Shown here: positions 10,338-21,107 of the stretch, in pieces
Layout of the letters: each line of letters opens with the position of its first letter
Position numbering within the stretch: position 1 is the first letter of the stretch
From: Penium margaritaceum
Lineage: Eukaryota > Streptophyta > Zygnematophyceae > Desmidiales > Peniaceae
Assembly: GCA_023375785.1 (NCBI GenBank)
Contig: SZWC01003604.1
Span: forward strand, 69,983-110,226
Direction of reading: 5' to 3'
DNA length: 40,244 nt
The notes under the pieces: model-generated
The model's database searches: none
What the model was told of the DNA's origin: nothing
Seen by the model: only the letters and a program-made list of their open reading frames with translations
Made by a program: the position numbers and the translations under genes

Positions 10338-12086
10338 ATGGCAAGTGCCGGACCGTCCAAGACCAACAAGGGACAAGGTGGTGACGGTCTCACCACATGT
10401 CCTCGGTCTACAAAATTGGGAGTTGTCGCTGCGAGTACGGTTTTCAAGAAAACAACAACCGTACCACCAAACACATTTTGTGTTGAACTCGGCAACATCA
10501 AGAAGTGTGCAGAAGTCAAAATAATGCTCGATGAGCACTTCGACATGCACGTGGATGATTTCCATACAATGGAGGATGTGTTCAAGGAGGTCCACCTGAG
10601 CGTGAACCGGGACAAAGAGCACAACTTCAACGGCGACAAAGGCGACGAGGATTGCAATCATCACCATCACTGTACATTAAACTTGAGCCCATCTCTTGAA
10701 AGGGTCCAACGGATCACACAAAGCTCTTGACAGCAGCAAGGCTGCCGGCAGCGACAAAGGCACCGAAAGCATTTACACGAGAATTTTTCATGAACACGAG
10801 CTAGTCGATGTCGTTGCAAAGGCAATTCACGCCAACCGTCAGATTCTTGTTGAGTTGGCGACAGAGGCAGCGGGACGACTCATAATCAATACCAATAGTA
10901 GAGGTACAGTACCACCTTCAGAAGAAGAGGCAGATCCCCTTCCTATAATATGGCTACAATGGGGCAAACTCACGCCCACTCCAGGGTCATCGCGGACAAC
11001 ATCATCCTCCATGATGTGGGAATCCTCAAGTCATGTACACAAACCATACCCTCTTACAATAGGTTAAGGTGCACGGACAGCACACGGCTCTTGGGGCTAT
11101 CACTGACGCTCTGACAACATTAAAGTTGAGGTTCACGTACGCCAACCTACTGGCCCATGTCGGGCAGATCATCACACATCTCGACACTGATTCCCTGTTG
11201 TAGCATCTGGCGCTTATGAGACAACCCACCAATGCAAAAACCTTGATAAAGCGTTGTAGAGTGTGACCCAGGTACGAATCTAACATCATGCCGCAGGTTC
11301 TGATTCTATTGGTAGTGGCATCAAGGACTTTCCTACCTCAACGACATCGATGCTGGTCATGAACATGTCCTTCCTCCATAGTGTGGAGATCTCCCAGAAG
11401 GACGTGAAGTTGAATGAATTGCTGAATTGTATGGAGCACGTTCTGTGTGTCCATAAGGCTCCACTCAGTCATTGGGATGACCTTACCATGACGCGCCTTG
11501 AAAACAAGCTCTTCAAGTACGTTGTCAAGGAGTGGGGTGTGCAGTAGCCATATCTTGATTGACAGTCCATGTCGTGTGAGGTTTTTTATGCTATCATGTG
11601 CAAGAAGTACATCTAACTTGAGGAGGCACATTGTGCCTTCAACAAGATCAAAGACTTCAAGCAGGTGGTAGCATGTTCCAGGCTTACTTGAGTGAGTTCT
11701 TTGCACTTGTGGAGGAAGCCAAAAGCTCCACCAAGGATGGTGGGACCCAAACCTTCAATTACCAAGATTTCTTGCTTCTAGAGTACTTGCATGATGGTCT
11801 TGTGGATAAGAAGTTGGACAAGACCAGCACTACGGCAATGGGCCAGGCTTGGACGAGCCGGAATGTATTGCGTGACTACATGAGTGAAGTGTATTCTGTA
11901 AAACTGAAGCACTACTCAGATGCACAATTATGGGTTCATGTTTCACACGAGGATGTAAAAAAAATTGAAATTTCAACGAGTTCAAATATCTCTGTTGTTT
12001 TTTCTCCTCTTGTTGAACCTCATTCTACACTTGCTGACCAACATTTCCCACTAAACCTTGCATCTCGAGATGATATGTATGATTGA
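10338..12086 (+). pseudogene. gag-like retroelement relic
   Basis: Four open segments in different frames: 10338-10730, 10696-11067, 11350-11547 and 11631-12086. The first starts MASAGPSKTNKGQGG and is unrecognised. The later part resembles a retrotransposon Gag (capsid) domain: AHCAFNKIKDFKQ followed by GGSMFQAYLSEFFALVEEA, a (F/Y)LLLEYLHDGL stretch and MSEVYSVKLKHYSDA. That follows the usual order of a K-L-x-Q turn, a helical F..L.. segment and a (F)xxGL motif. No CCHC zinc knuckle, protease or RT follows, so only a gag fragment survives. Assignment to the gypsy side is by resemblance only. Confidence 0.45.
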
Positions 12087-12493
12087 AAATAATTAGTGGT
12101 TGCATCACCCACCTTTGTGCAAGATTTTTGTGACATACTAATTGAAGCAAACACCCTAAAAGAAATGAGCTCAAGCGCGGTTACGATACCTTTAATTAGA
12201 AAATTTGACCCACTCAAACTTAAAGACTAGCCTAATTCACATGTGGCCACAAGATGTGGACTCAAGTGGGTGAATCATGAAATTTGTGGTGTCTGTCATC
12301 CCGATTCCAATTTTGCCACAAATTTGGCTTGTTTTCATCAAGCCTGTTTACTTGAAAGAGTGGAGGCAACCTAATAATGCAATTCAAATGACACCTAGTT
12401 GGTGCTCCTGTGAACATACTAGTTGCCACTGGAGGAGATGACTCCCTTCTTAGCCTTGGGTTTCTCATACATTTGTGTCTAAAGTACGAGCCA
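12087..12493. other. no gene seen
   Basis: AT-richer spacer between two oppositely oriented gag relics. I see no boundary repeats or coding sequence. Confidence 0.5.
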
Positions 12494-12783
12494 TCAAAAT
12501 ACCAAACAACAATTTCTGTAATTCTGGAGTGAGCCGATCTGCTTCAGTTGCTTTAGCTTATTGTGTGCGACCATGGAAGCGATCACAAGGTCGAATCGAT
12601 CTCTGATGGGTTGATCAAACTGCTCCCATGCCGTCAACATGCGTGCTTCAGCTTGCTCTGCACCTGGCTGCCAAAACATGGCATGTTGCTGAGCTTTGTT
12701 CCCACCTCCACTTTGACTGGCTAGCAGATTCAGCTGCCTCCATGACTCCAGTACTGCTCCGCATAGCAGTGTCATCGTAAACG

Positions 12784-12826
12784 ACACACACATACACAAA
12801 CACACACACACATACACACACACACA

Positions 12827-12925
<99 letters not shown>

Positions 12926-13017
12926 NNNNNNNNNNNNNNNNNNNNNNNNNNNNNNNNNNNNNNNNNNNNNNNNNNNNNNNNNNNNNNNNNNNNNNNNNNN
13001 NNNNNNNNNNNNNNNNN

Positions 13018-13048
<31 letters not shown>
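12784..13048. repeat. (CA)n / (TG)n microsatellite
   Basis: Nearly pure CA dinucleotides interrupted by occasional TACACA variants, on both sides of the assembly gap. True length is unknown because of the gap. It sits inside the gag relic, exactly between the capsid motifs DDIM and TLLCGA. Confidence 0.97.
12926..13017. other. assembly gap, 92 N
   Basis: A run of N inside the CA microsatellite, where short-read assembly commonly fails. Confidence 0.99.
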
Positions 13049-13049
<1 letters not shown>

Positions 13050-13652
13050 ATATCATCCTCTAGAGGATGGTCCACAGCCCCAAAGTAGTTGTTCATGAAG
13101 AACAGCCAGGTCGGAATGCTTGCACCCTTGAGTAAGGGATTGAACGGTTCCGAAGCCTTTGGCTTTGATCTTGGCGGACTCCTTGACCGGGCTGCCCCAA
13201 CCTGTCCAGTGTCAGTCCCATCCCGCACGCTAGCCATGTGCCAATTGAGCCACTCATTCTCCAACTCGAGGGCCCTAGCTGCTCTACAATCCGCTGCAGG
13301 GTCTGCTCCATGGCTCTTGATGACTCTTGGCCATTGGAGATCCCCAGAAGAAATTTGGCAGCATTTTGGCAACAATTGGAAAACATCTGACAGCAATTCC
13401 ATAGTCAGGGATGAAAAATTGATGTGTTTGAAGTGTGTGGGAATCACTCATTGTCATCCGTGTGCGCACGGTAGGCCGTGTGGATGCTCTAGAAGCATAG
13501 AAAAAAATCTAGAGGTTGGCTATTGCATTAGCTTAGAAGTCTGGTCTAGCAATCCCCCTCCCGTTCAGCCTCAACATTGTCCGACGTAGTCCGTGCCTTC
13601 TGCTCCTTGAAGTTTGTAAAGCTCCAATAGCGCTTGTACCCAATGTATGGCT

Positions 13653-13667
13653 CTGGCTTTGGTACCA
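13653..13667 (-). promoter_or_regulatory. primer binding site of the minus-strand gag relic (tRNA-iMet acceptor end)
   Basis: Minus-strand TGGTACCAAAGCCAG matches the acceptor-end complement TGGTATCAGAGCCAG at 13 of 15 positions; both mismatches are transitions. It is preceded by CTCTCACA and a two-base TG spacer, as expected for an LTR end. Confidence 0.7.
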
Positions 13668-13669
13668 CA

Positions 13670-13760
13670 TGTGAGAGTGTGTGCTCTCTAGAGATTAATC
13701 CTTAGTGTGTGGAGAGCACAGTCACAACGAAAAGTTAAACTTGGAGATAGTCTGGAAGCT
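13670..13760 (-). repeat. LTR edge upstream of the minus-strand gag relic (far edge undefined)
   Basis: In element sense the LTR ends CTCTCACA at 13670, two bases before the primer site. Adjacent GTGTGCTCTC/GAGAGCACA elements near 13680 and 13722 form an imperfect inverted repeat. Neither the outer TG end nor a second LTR was found. Confidence 0.4.
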
Positions 13761-15659
13761 AGAGCTGTATCCTTTTTTTTTTTTGGTTTTTAAGATGGTC
13801 CAGGCAGGAAGAGCTGTAAACTAACAGGTTATCACGGGTTAGTTACAATGAACAGGGAACAAGGTATTCTAGTATTCGGCCGGCTGGTCCTGTCCATAGC
13901 CTAGTGCTTTCCTAGCTTGCTACAACAAGCTACTTGTACCTCAATCTGGTTTCCTACTTGCACTTGTCTGTGGTGGCCTCCTTGAACCTAATGGATAGTG
14001 CAGGAAGTCCTTGGCTGTCAACCACTTGAGATTGAAAGTCTGTCTCCATCCCTGTGCTGCCACGCAATGGACAGGCGCATCTTCGACTGGCTGCCACATT
14101 TGCTCGATGCCTTTCGGTGGTGGGTGCGGTCGCTCTATTGTACACTCCACCGGTGGTACTAGGACCGTCGCAAGGTTGCAGTCACCGGTCATACTTTTGT
14201 CGTTGACCGCGTGTGTAGTCGGAGGCTCGCCTCCAAGACAACCACTCAGTGGGTAGAGTGGCCATTACGCTACTCGTCGAGAGGGTGAATAGCCATCCTT
14301 GAGTCGCGTGTGCAGAACGCCATGCAAAGGTACGAGTGAAACATGCCCCTTGTGTGTGGGGTGCATTCATTTACTTTTCTTGTCAACGCCTCCTCCTCCT
14401 TGCCGTCCTCACAACCACGGTCGAGCAAACCTGAGCGCGACCGCAAGCTTGACTTCTACAAATCGGAAAAATTCCCGTGTGTCCGCACAACTTGGGCGAA
14501 CCTAAGGGGCCAGAAATATAAGGGGCACCTTATTACAAGAGGTGTAAACCTATTGTGTGGTTACATGCCACAGATGTGGATTAGTCCATTCCGGCCAAAG
14601 AACAGGCCACAAAATGTCGTATTTGCACTTTTCAACCACCAACAACAAGTGCGAGAGCTGTTCACTTCCGCATGCATCCCCCCTATGCACTTGACTGGTG
14701 GTGGGGTGTGGGAGGGGGATTTGGTCTTTGGTTCAACATGCCCTCCCCCTCTCCCCCTCAAGCTGACCTGTGTATGTGGCGAGTGAACATGGAACTGCAC
14801 GACAAACACCATGGGAGTGACCAGGTAGTGTACACAAGAGAACAGCTCAATTCGTAGATTCACGTCCACAAACCGTTGATGAATTAGGGTCAATGATCAG
14901 CGCCTGTCAATGGATGCAAACTCTATACAAACTCATACATTTTGAGCTCATTCATTATCAATCATTGACTGTGAATTGAGATTAATACGATTCTGAATTT
15001 ACATCTTATACATTCTTAGCTTTTATGTCTCGCAGTGATGTTTGGTCTTTCACTATGAGCTCATTGTACGGCCTTTAGATGCCAAAAGAATCGACCATCG
15101 GAGCATCGTATTTACTATGTAGCTCTTGCATCCAACAGTAAAGAAGCAAAGAAGCCCAAAACTTGTGGGATCGATGGAGACATTGGAGTGGGGGGAGAAT
15201 GCAGCGAACCACATAAAATAGAAAACTGGCCACGATGATTATGAGGATTTTTTTCTGGTGCTCTTGTGCCAGATAACTTCCAGACGGAAGCTAACCTGAC
15301 GGTTGAGAGGCATTGCCGGTTGAGCGGCAAGTTAACTTTTTAAGTGTCAATGAAGCAATTGTTAAGAAATATAGGAGTGTCCAAAGATGACTTGGGTGTC
15401 GGTATTTTCCCAAAATGATAATCTGTACACATCTATGTTTGGGAAGGAAAATAAAAATGACCTAAAAAATTTAATGGTCATGTACATGTCTTACATGATC
15501 TTGTCAATGTTCTTTGGTTAAGTCCTCAAGGAAAATTCTAAATAGAGAGTAGAGTAGTGGTATTTTGTCCCGATAAAATCCTAAAGAATATTCTTGAGCT
15601 CATTCTAAGAAGGTTAAGCAATTTTTAAATATTATATGGTAAGGAACGATCTTTTTTTC
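13761..15659. other. no convincing gene; AT-rich in the second half
   Basis: One minus-strand open frame (14192-13941, 83 codons) contains WRQTFNLKWLTAKDFLHYPLG. It has a protein-like look but matches no family I can name, so I do not call it. A T(13)-like tract lies near 13772-13785. From about 14880 the DNA is AT-rich and without coding potential. Confidence 0.5.
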
Positions 15660-15752
15660 CAATATTGTGCTCTAGTTCCCATATTCAATCAAACCAAACT
15701 TCTCTTGTATTCACCTCCACATTCACTCCTCACATGCACTATCACCTTGCAT
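15660..15752. repeat. G-poor repeat unit flanking the chromovirus
   Basis: The 33 bases 15720-15752 match 22136-22168, on the far side of the chromovirus, at 28 of 33 positions and share CACCTTGCAT exactly. This is one unit of the degenerate C/A/T-rich family that also fills 22040-22839. Confidence 0.65.
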
Positions 15753-16690
15753 TGATATGGGAGCCGCCGGTGAAGGTGATGATTACACCATCATTCTGAC
15801 TTTAGATACATGTTTTGATGCATCCATTGCAATCTAAGTGAAAAATCATGCGGAATAGACCCAAGAACTGGGTCATTTGGTACAAGGACGAGGAAGATAC
15901 GACTGCGCAAAGGTGGGAGGCGCACCTCCAAAAAACAGGAGACGTACCACTTCGACCCCGAGCACGGCGGAGTGACTTTCTCGGCCACTTCAGCCAAAGA
16001 GCCCCTGGATAAATTCTTAGCCAATGAGGTAAGGTTCATCGGGAACCATGGGTGCTTTGGGATGGCGGCCGGAACTGCATTTGTAAGCAAGGGCGCTTCG
16101 GGCGGTCGTGACCCCCGCTAGCAGTGCTGTCAGCGGCAATCACGCATGGAGCACTCAAATGGCTATAACTTAGCTGCTTCTCCATGGATTGAGGCATTCT
16201 TTCATGCGTTGGAAATCTTTCATGGTGTACTATATTTTGCATGTGTTATTTGCATGATTTAACCTCAGCAGAGGGCTTCGGAATGCCGAAGGAATCTTGG
16301 CTGGGTCATAGGGGCTCGTACATAAAGAAGCCTAGAGGTTAGTCTAGGCATGTCAATCTTAGCCAAAGACTCTACACATTGCCTTGTACTGATATGTCAA
16401 GTCAAATGATTTATTACTTGTCCAGCTCTCCTTGAATTCTAAGTAGTTACCTTGCACATGTCCATTTCATCCTACAGGTCTTTCCCAACACACCTTGGTG
16501 TAAACGGCACTAGAAGAGTCGTATAACAGGAATCTTAGTCGCTAGCAATGACCCTGCTGCTAGAAGAGGTTCGTGTGACATCTCAAGGGCTGGCCCACAC
16601 ACGAAGGGGTCAAGGGTTGGGAGGTTTATCCTAAAGACTCGGCTTTGCACGTACCCAAGGGAGGCAGCAGATGTACCACAATTGCATTTT
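15753..16690 (+). repeat. 5' LTR of the chromovirus
   Basis: Starts TGATATGGGAGCCGCC, aligning with TGATGTTAAGGGAGTCGC at the start of the 3' LTR. Shared landmarks with the 3' copy include CAAAGGTGGGAGG, ATTGAG near 16190, CTCAGCAGAGGGCTT near 16265, and TCTCAAGGGCTGGCCCACACA near 16580. Homology fades after the TTTATCC..AAG..CTCGGC block at about 16627-16645, so the 3' edge is approximate. Confidence 0.85.
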
Positions 16691-16718
16691 GCCATAATGT
16701 TTTGTCATAACTGGAAGC

Positions 16719-17640
16719 ATGGCAGCTACGACATACAACCAGGCATATCTGATGGAGATGATCTGGCAAGCTCTCATTGAGCTACGCCAAGAAAACTAGG
16801 AGTTGCGCACGGAGGTTTAGGCGCGGTACATCAGCCAAGGGAGCCGTACATTGGATGGTGTCGTATTGGGATCCGTACCTGCCTTTTGGCAGCCCAAGCC
16901 GAAGGAGTTGGAGTGTTATACCGTGGAGTGGCTCTTCATGGTGAACCAATAATTTAATGCATTAGGTATTCCCGCCGGAGAAGATGCCACAAGACTGGAA
17001 TATGCACCCACGCTACTTCGGGAATGACATTGTAGTGGTGGGCGACATTGTGCCGGCGGAACGCTGTTGGCTTGCTGGACGGACTAGGGGCCGGGTAGCG
17101 GCTTCAACCACTTTTGAGTCTACCAATGGGAAAGGAAGTGCAGCTCAGTGCGCGGGCGTTGACGGAGAAACCAGGCATGTGGGAGCAGTTTGAGACAATG
17201 CTCTAGGCCCATTTTGACCTCCTCAACCGCAGCCGAGTAGCACTTGACAAGATCAAACACGTCAAGGTGGATTGGTGCAGGACTACCCAACATGCTTCAT
17301 AATATTGGCGGCACATATCACGGACCTCTTGGACGCAGAGGCGTACAGTCACTACCATGACGGGCTGAAGCCGCACCTCCAATGTTAACTCGCGGTGCTC
17401 GGGTTGCGACCTTTGCAGAGCTGGTTTTGACGGCGGAGCACATTGACGCGGTTAGCTACAATGCGTGCCAGAACAACTGCACAACACAATCACGGGTAGA
17501 GCAGCCGGGCCTTGCAATAACCATGGAGGTGGATGGAATCTGAGCCAGGCAGCAGGGCACAGGAGGACAGCAAGGACCGAGAGGCAAGTGCTAAGCTTGT
17601 GGTGAAGAGGGTCATCACAAACGGGACTACCCCAAGCGCA
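16719..17640 (+). pseudogene. chromovirus gag relic with degraded zinc knuckle
   Basis: The likely start ATG at 16719 gives MAATTYNQAYLMEMIWQAL, then stops. Gag motifs follow: KPKELECYTVEWLFMVNQ, stop, FNALGIPAGEDATRLEYAPTLL (gypsy capsid W.xxMxxxFxxxGIP), then in another frame HFDLLNRSRVALDKIKH (FxxxxxxxxARxKLxxL) and AELVLTAEHIDAVSYNACQNN. At 17589-17630 the knuckle reads C, stop, A, C, GEEG, H, HKRD, Y: CX2CX4HX4C with a stop inside and Tyr in place of the last Cys. At least four in-frame stops and two frame changes. Confidence 0.8.
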
Positions 17641-17749
17641 AGGCACGTAAGGAAATGGGCAACAACAGTGAGGACAGAAACAACCAACTACTGCAACTCC
17701 TTTGTCTGTAAGGGACAACACCAGCCCTCAAAGGCTTTTGCCGATTGAG

Positions 17750-19580
17750 GAGCTACCTCAACTGCTTTAGCAGAATGAATGTGAGATCTGGCAGTTTCTA
17801 GGGTCCATCCTGAAGCTGGTCCTTCAGATTCCAAAGGGGAGTTTCAAGGATCAGAGGATGCTACGCGATCTACTAGATGGTAGCACAAGCCATAGCCTTT
17901 TCAACAACACGTTTAGGATGATGTTGGAGCTTACACGGTAACCAAGGACGTTGGCCAAGGCGCGGCAAGTGCCCGGACTGGTGGAGTGCGGCAGATCTCT
18001 CGTCAAGCACAAGGTCCACATGGGTGAGTTGGTGTGTGACATGGAGTTCCACACTTGTCCTATGTATGATGACGACTCCTTGATCGACTAGGGTTGGTTA
18101 CACGCTTGGAATCCGAAAGTGAATTGGAGGTACAACTGTGTGGTCGTGAAGGCAGGGGGGAAAATCTCACTTTGCCATTCTGGCGGAGTGAGGAGGGAAG
18201 GAGTCGCACATGGTGGAAGCGGGGAAGCAGCTGCATGTCATCAACTTGTAGCAACTCTGTGAGTGCAACGGTAGCCAGGTTTTCTTGGCTTTGGTGAGTC
18301 CACAACAAGCAGCAGAGTAGGAGATTGTAGTGGTTGAAGCAGCTAAGGGGCACCCAATGGAAGATGGGGGAGCACCAGAGTTTCCTCCTGGTGTTGGGGA
18401 GGTGCTCAAGGAGTTCGGGGAATTTTTTTGGAGGAGTTGTCAAAGGGGCTGCCACTGCAGAGCAACATGAAATACAAGATTGAGGTGGCACCAGGGTCGT
18501 CACCAACGATGTGATCTTACAAACGCATGAGCGATGCGGAGCTTGTGGAGCTCAAGAAGCAGTTGGGGAATAGGCTAGGGCTTCATTTGGTTGTCGGTGT
18601 CTCTATACACGGCGCCAGTGTTGTTCATCAAGAAGAAGTTGGGAGATCTGCGGATGTGCGTCAACTACCAGGAACTCAACAAACCTGAGGTTGGGATATC
18701 ATCAAATCCGCATTGCAGAGGTGGATGTGGAAAAGACCGCGTTTCGGACACATTATGGACACTTTGAGTATCTCGTGATGCTTAGTAGGCTAACGAATGC
18801 TCCTTCTACATTCATGACACTGATGAACTGGGTGTTCCACCCTTGCTTGGACCAGTTTGTGGTCATGTTCTTTGATGACATCCTTTTCTACTCACAGACA
18901 ATGGAGGAGCACCAAGAGAATCTGCCGACGGTGATGAAAGTGCTGAGAAAGGAGTGGCTGTTCGCCAAGCTTAGCAAGTGTGGCTTTACCAAGCAAGAGG
19001 TGGAGTTCCTCGGGCACATTGTGAGCACGAGGGGGATCCGCATGGGTCTAAAGAAGGTGGAAGCCGTGGATGAGTGGCCAGAACTGGCGTGCGTGGGTGA
19101 CATCTAGGTTTTTCTGGATATCACGAACTACTACAGGAGGCTTATCTAGAGGGAGCACCCTTAACGGACTTGCTCAAGAAGGGATGCCAATGGGAGTGGG
19201 GTGCAAGGGAAGGGTAGGCCTTTGGAGCAATGAAGGCTGTTATGTGTGAGGCACTAGTGTTGGTGCACATGGACACGAGCAAGGAGTACGGGTTGGCGAT
19301 GGAAGCAAGCAACTACACAATGGACGGGGTGCTGATGCAGGAACAAGGAAAGATTTTGTAGCCCATTGAGTACTACTCCAAGAAGCTGAAAAGGGGCTGA
19401 GCTAATCTATCCAATCCATGGGAAGGAGATTCTCGTGATGGTCTAGGCCTTCAAGGAGTGGAGATGCTACCTTTTGGCGAGGCGGTGTGTGGTGTACATA
19501 GACCACCAGGTGTTCAAGTAGCTCAATTCGTAGCAGGACCTGAGTCATCATCAAGCACGGTGGACAGAGCTGCTGGAGGG
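17750..19580 (+). pseudogene. chromovirus protease, reverse transcriptase and RNase H relic
   Basis: Protease remnant near 17860-17920: DLLDGSTSHSLFNNTF, an altered D(S)GA motif. The RT linker near 18395-18530 shows VLKEFGEFF, KIEVAPGSSPT and MSDAELVELKKQL. RT proper has APVLFIKKKLGDLRMCVNYQ near 18610, then jumps directly to GYHQIRIAEVDVEKTAFRTH (open frame 18691-19107), so about 35-40 residues with the first catalytic Asp are missing. The palm motif is FFDDILFYS, with both Asp kept. VEFLGHIVSTRGI and ITNYYRRLI follow. RNase H is weak: LAMEASNYTMDGVLMQEQGKIL, where the usual Asp-Ala-Ser-Asp start has become Met-Glu-Ala-Ser. Stops follow at several places. Confidence 0.88.
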
Positions 19581-19749
19581 TGACTTTGATCACAAAATTT
19601 GATATGAACCAGGGAGGATCAACCCAACGGACCTGCTTTCGTGTCGCCCGGACTTGGATGTGAATGTGATCACGGTAATGGCAGGATCTCCAGTCATCCG
19701 TAGCCTCTTTACCAATGGGTATGCGGAGCACCAGGACTTTTCCGGGAGT

Positions 19750-21063
19750 ATGGTGAAGGGGTGCAAGCACGATGGCAAGTATTGGTGAGATGAGAAGGAG
19801 AACCAGACTGTGGTGCCACAGAGTGCGTCATTGCGACATGCATTCTTGGAGGAGGTATACGAATCGCACTACAATGGGCATTTTGGCCATGACAAGACCT
19901 TCAAGATGCTTGCACGCCAACGTTTAAGGATAGCAATGGGAGCAGATTGTAAGGAAGACGTGAAGAGTTGTGACACGTGCCAAAGCATGAAGTCACGGAG
20001 GGCATGGGCACGAGGAGAGTTGCAGCCGCTACCGGTACCGGAGTGCCCGTGGATCGACATCTCACTGGATGTTGTGGGGGGTCTACCACGGGGTACAATG
20101 GGCAAAACCATGGTGCTGGTGGTGGTGGACTATTTTAGCAAGATGGTACACTTTGTTGCATGTGTAGAGAAGATCACACCAACGAAGACAAATCCTCTTG
20201 CAACATGTCATCAAACTTCACGGGGTGCCACAGTCCATGGTCTCAGACCGCAACCCATGCTTCACCTCCCAGTTTTTGGAGGAACTCTTCAAGAGGCTGG
20301 GCACCCATGTGGCTCTTTCATCGACCTACCATCCCCAAAAAGATGGTCAAAATGAGCGCACCAACCAGACCATAGAACAACTCTTGCAGGGGATCTTGGA
20401 GGTGGATGGTGAGGGCTGCGAATGCAAGCTTTTGGTGGCTCAGCTTTCTTATAACTCGTTGGGAAGGTCTCCCTTTAAGGTGGTGTATGGAGTCAGCCTG
20501 CCTGTCCCTCAGACATGGCAACGGGATCAGACCTACCTGTGGTGCAGCAATTTGCAAGTGACTTTACGAAGGTGTTACGGGTTGTACATGACACACTTCA
20601 CAAGGTGCAGCAGCAGATATAGTGGCAAGTGGACAAGTACCAAATAGTCGAGGAGTTCTCTGTGGGCCAAAAGGTGTTGTTGAGCTCACGGAATCTGTGG
20701 CTGGTGGGATTGGGCAGCGACAAGATCAAGCCTCAGTGGGTGGGCCCTTTTCCGGTAAAGGAGAAGCGGTCCGCGGTAAGCTACAAGTTGGAGCAGCTAG
20801 ACTACTACGAGATCCATCCCATATTCCATGCTTCTCTTCTCAAGGAGTCAGATGTGCAGTTTGTGGCGCGGGAACAGGTTCCTCCTCCAACGGTCTTGGT
20901 GGAGGGTGAAGAGGAGTACGTGGTGGAGACGATTCTCGGGCACCGTCGTCGCAACAAAGGATGGCAGTACCTGGTGCAATGGCTTGGCTATGGGCCTGAG
21001 CAAAAATGGTGGATCCTCAAAGACAACTTTCACCGGGATAGTGGGGCTAACACGGTCCTCTGA
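19750..21063 (+). pseudogene. chromovirus integrase with C-terminal chromodomain
   Basis: Three overlapping segments: 19810-20355, 20198-20647 and 20629-21063, in two frames. The zinc module has all four ligands (H in YESHYNG, H in GHDKT, C and C in SCDTCQS). Catalytic residues appear intact across the frames: Asp in SLDVVGGLP, Asp in MVSDRNPCF, Glu in DGQNERTNQ. The last segment has the GPY/F-type module (PQWVGPFPVKEK, HPIFHASLLK) and then a chromodomain: EEEYVVETILGHRRRNKGW, then QYLVQWLGYGPEQKWWIL. Chromodomains of this type are thought to tether integration to modified histones. A stop at 21061-21063 is probably the original one. Two frameshifts, near 20180 and 20640, inactivate the frame. 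Confidence 0.9.
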
Positions 21064-21097
21064 GCATGCCAGGAGCACACGGGAACGGTGCGTCCTC

Positions 21098-21107
21098 AAA
21101 GGGGGGG
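21098..21107 (+). promoter_or_regulatory. polypurine tract of the chromovirus
   Basis: AAAGGGGGGG directly before the TGATG start of the 3' LTR; the usual plus-strand primer site of gypsy elements. Confidence 0.85.

Larger units (their letters stand above)
12494..13447 (-). pseudogene. Ty3/gypsy gag relic split by a CA/TG microsatellite
   Basis: The minus-strand frame of 317 codons reads as a gypsy Gag: an N-terminal helix region (RALELENEWLNWHMASV), a linker, then SIPTWLFFMNNYFGAVDHPLEDDIM, matching the W..xMxxYFxAxxIPE capsid motif. After the microsatellite come TLLCGAVLESWRQL (the LxGxAxxWW motif), TAWEQFDQPIRDRFDLV (WxxFxxxLxxxF) and KLKQLKQIGSLQNY (KLxxLxQxGSVxxY). It then ends abruptly at CLVF and a stop. 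The frame survives because TG repeats read only as Cys-Val. The 92 N inside the repeat mean the true frame relation is unknown. No zinc knuckle or pol follows. Confidence 0.78.

Noticed and set aside
12772..13056. Cys-Val repeat protein
   Set aside because: Translation of a TG microsatellite interrupted by N; not a protein-coding signal in itself.
13941..14192. Minus-strand open frame with WRQTFNLKWLTAKDFLHYPLG, considered as a transposase zinc-finger domain
   Set aside because: Resemblance was only an impression; no Cys/His pattern or further transposase motifs were found.
16690..16718. Primer site of the chromovirus in TGTCATAACTGGAAGCATGG
   Set aside because: Too few matches to either the acceptor-end or the anticodon-arm form to be believed.
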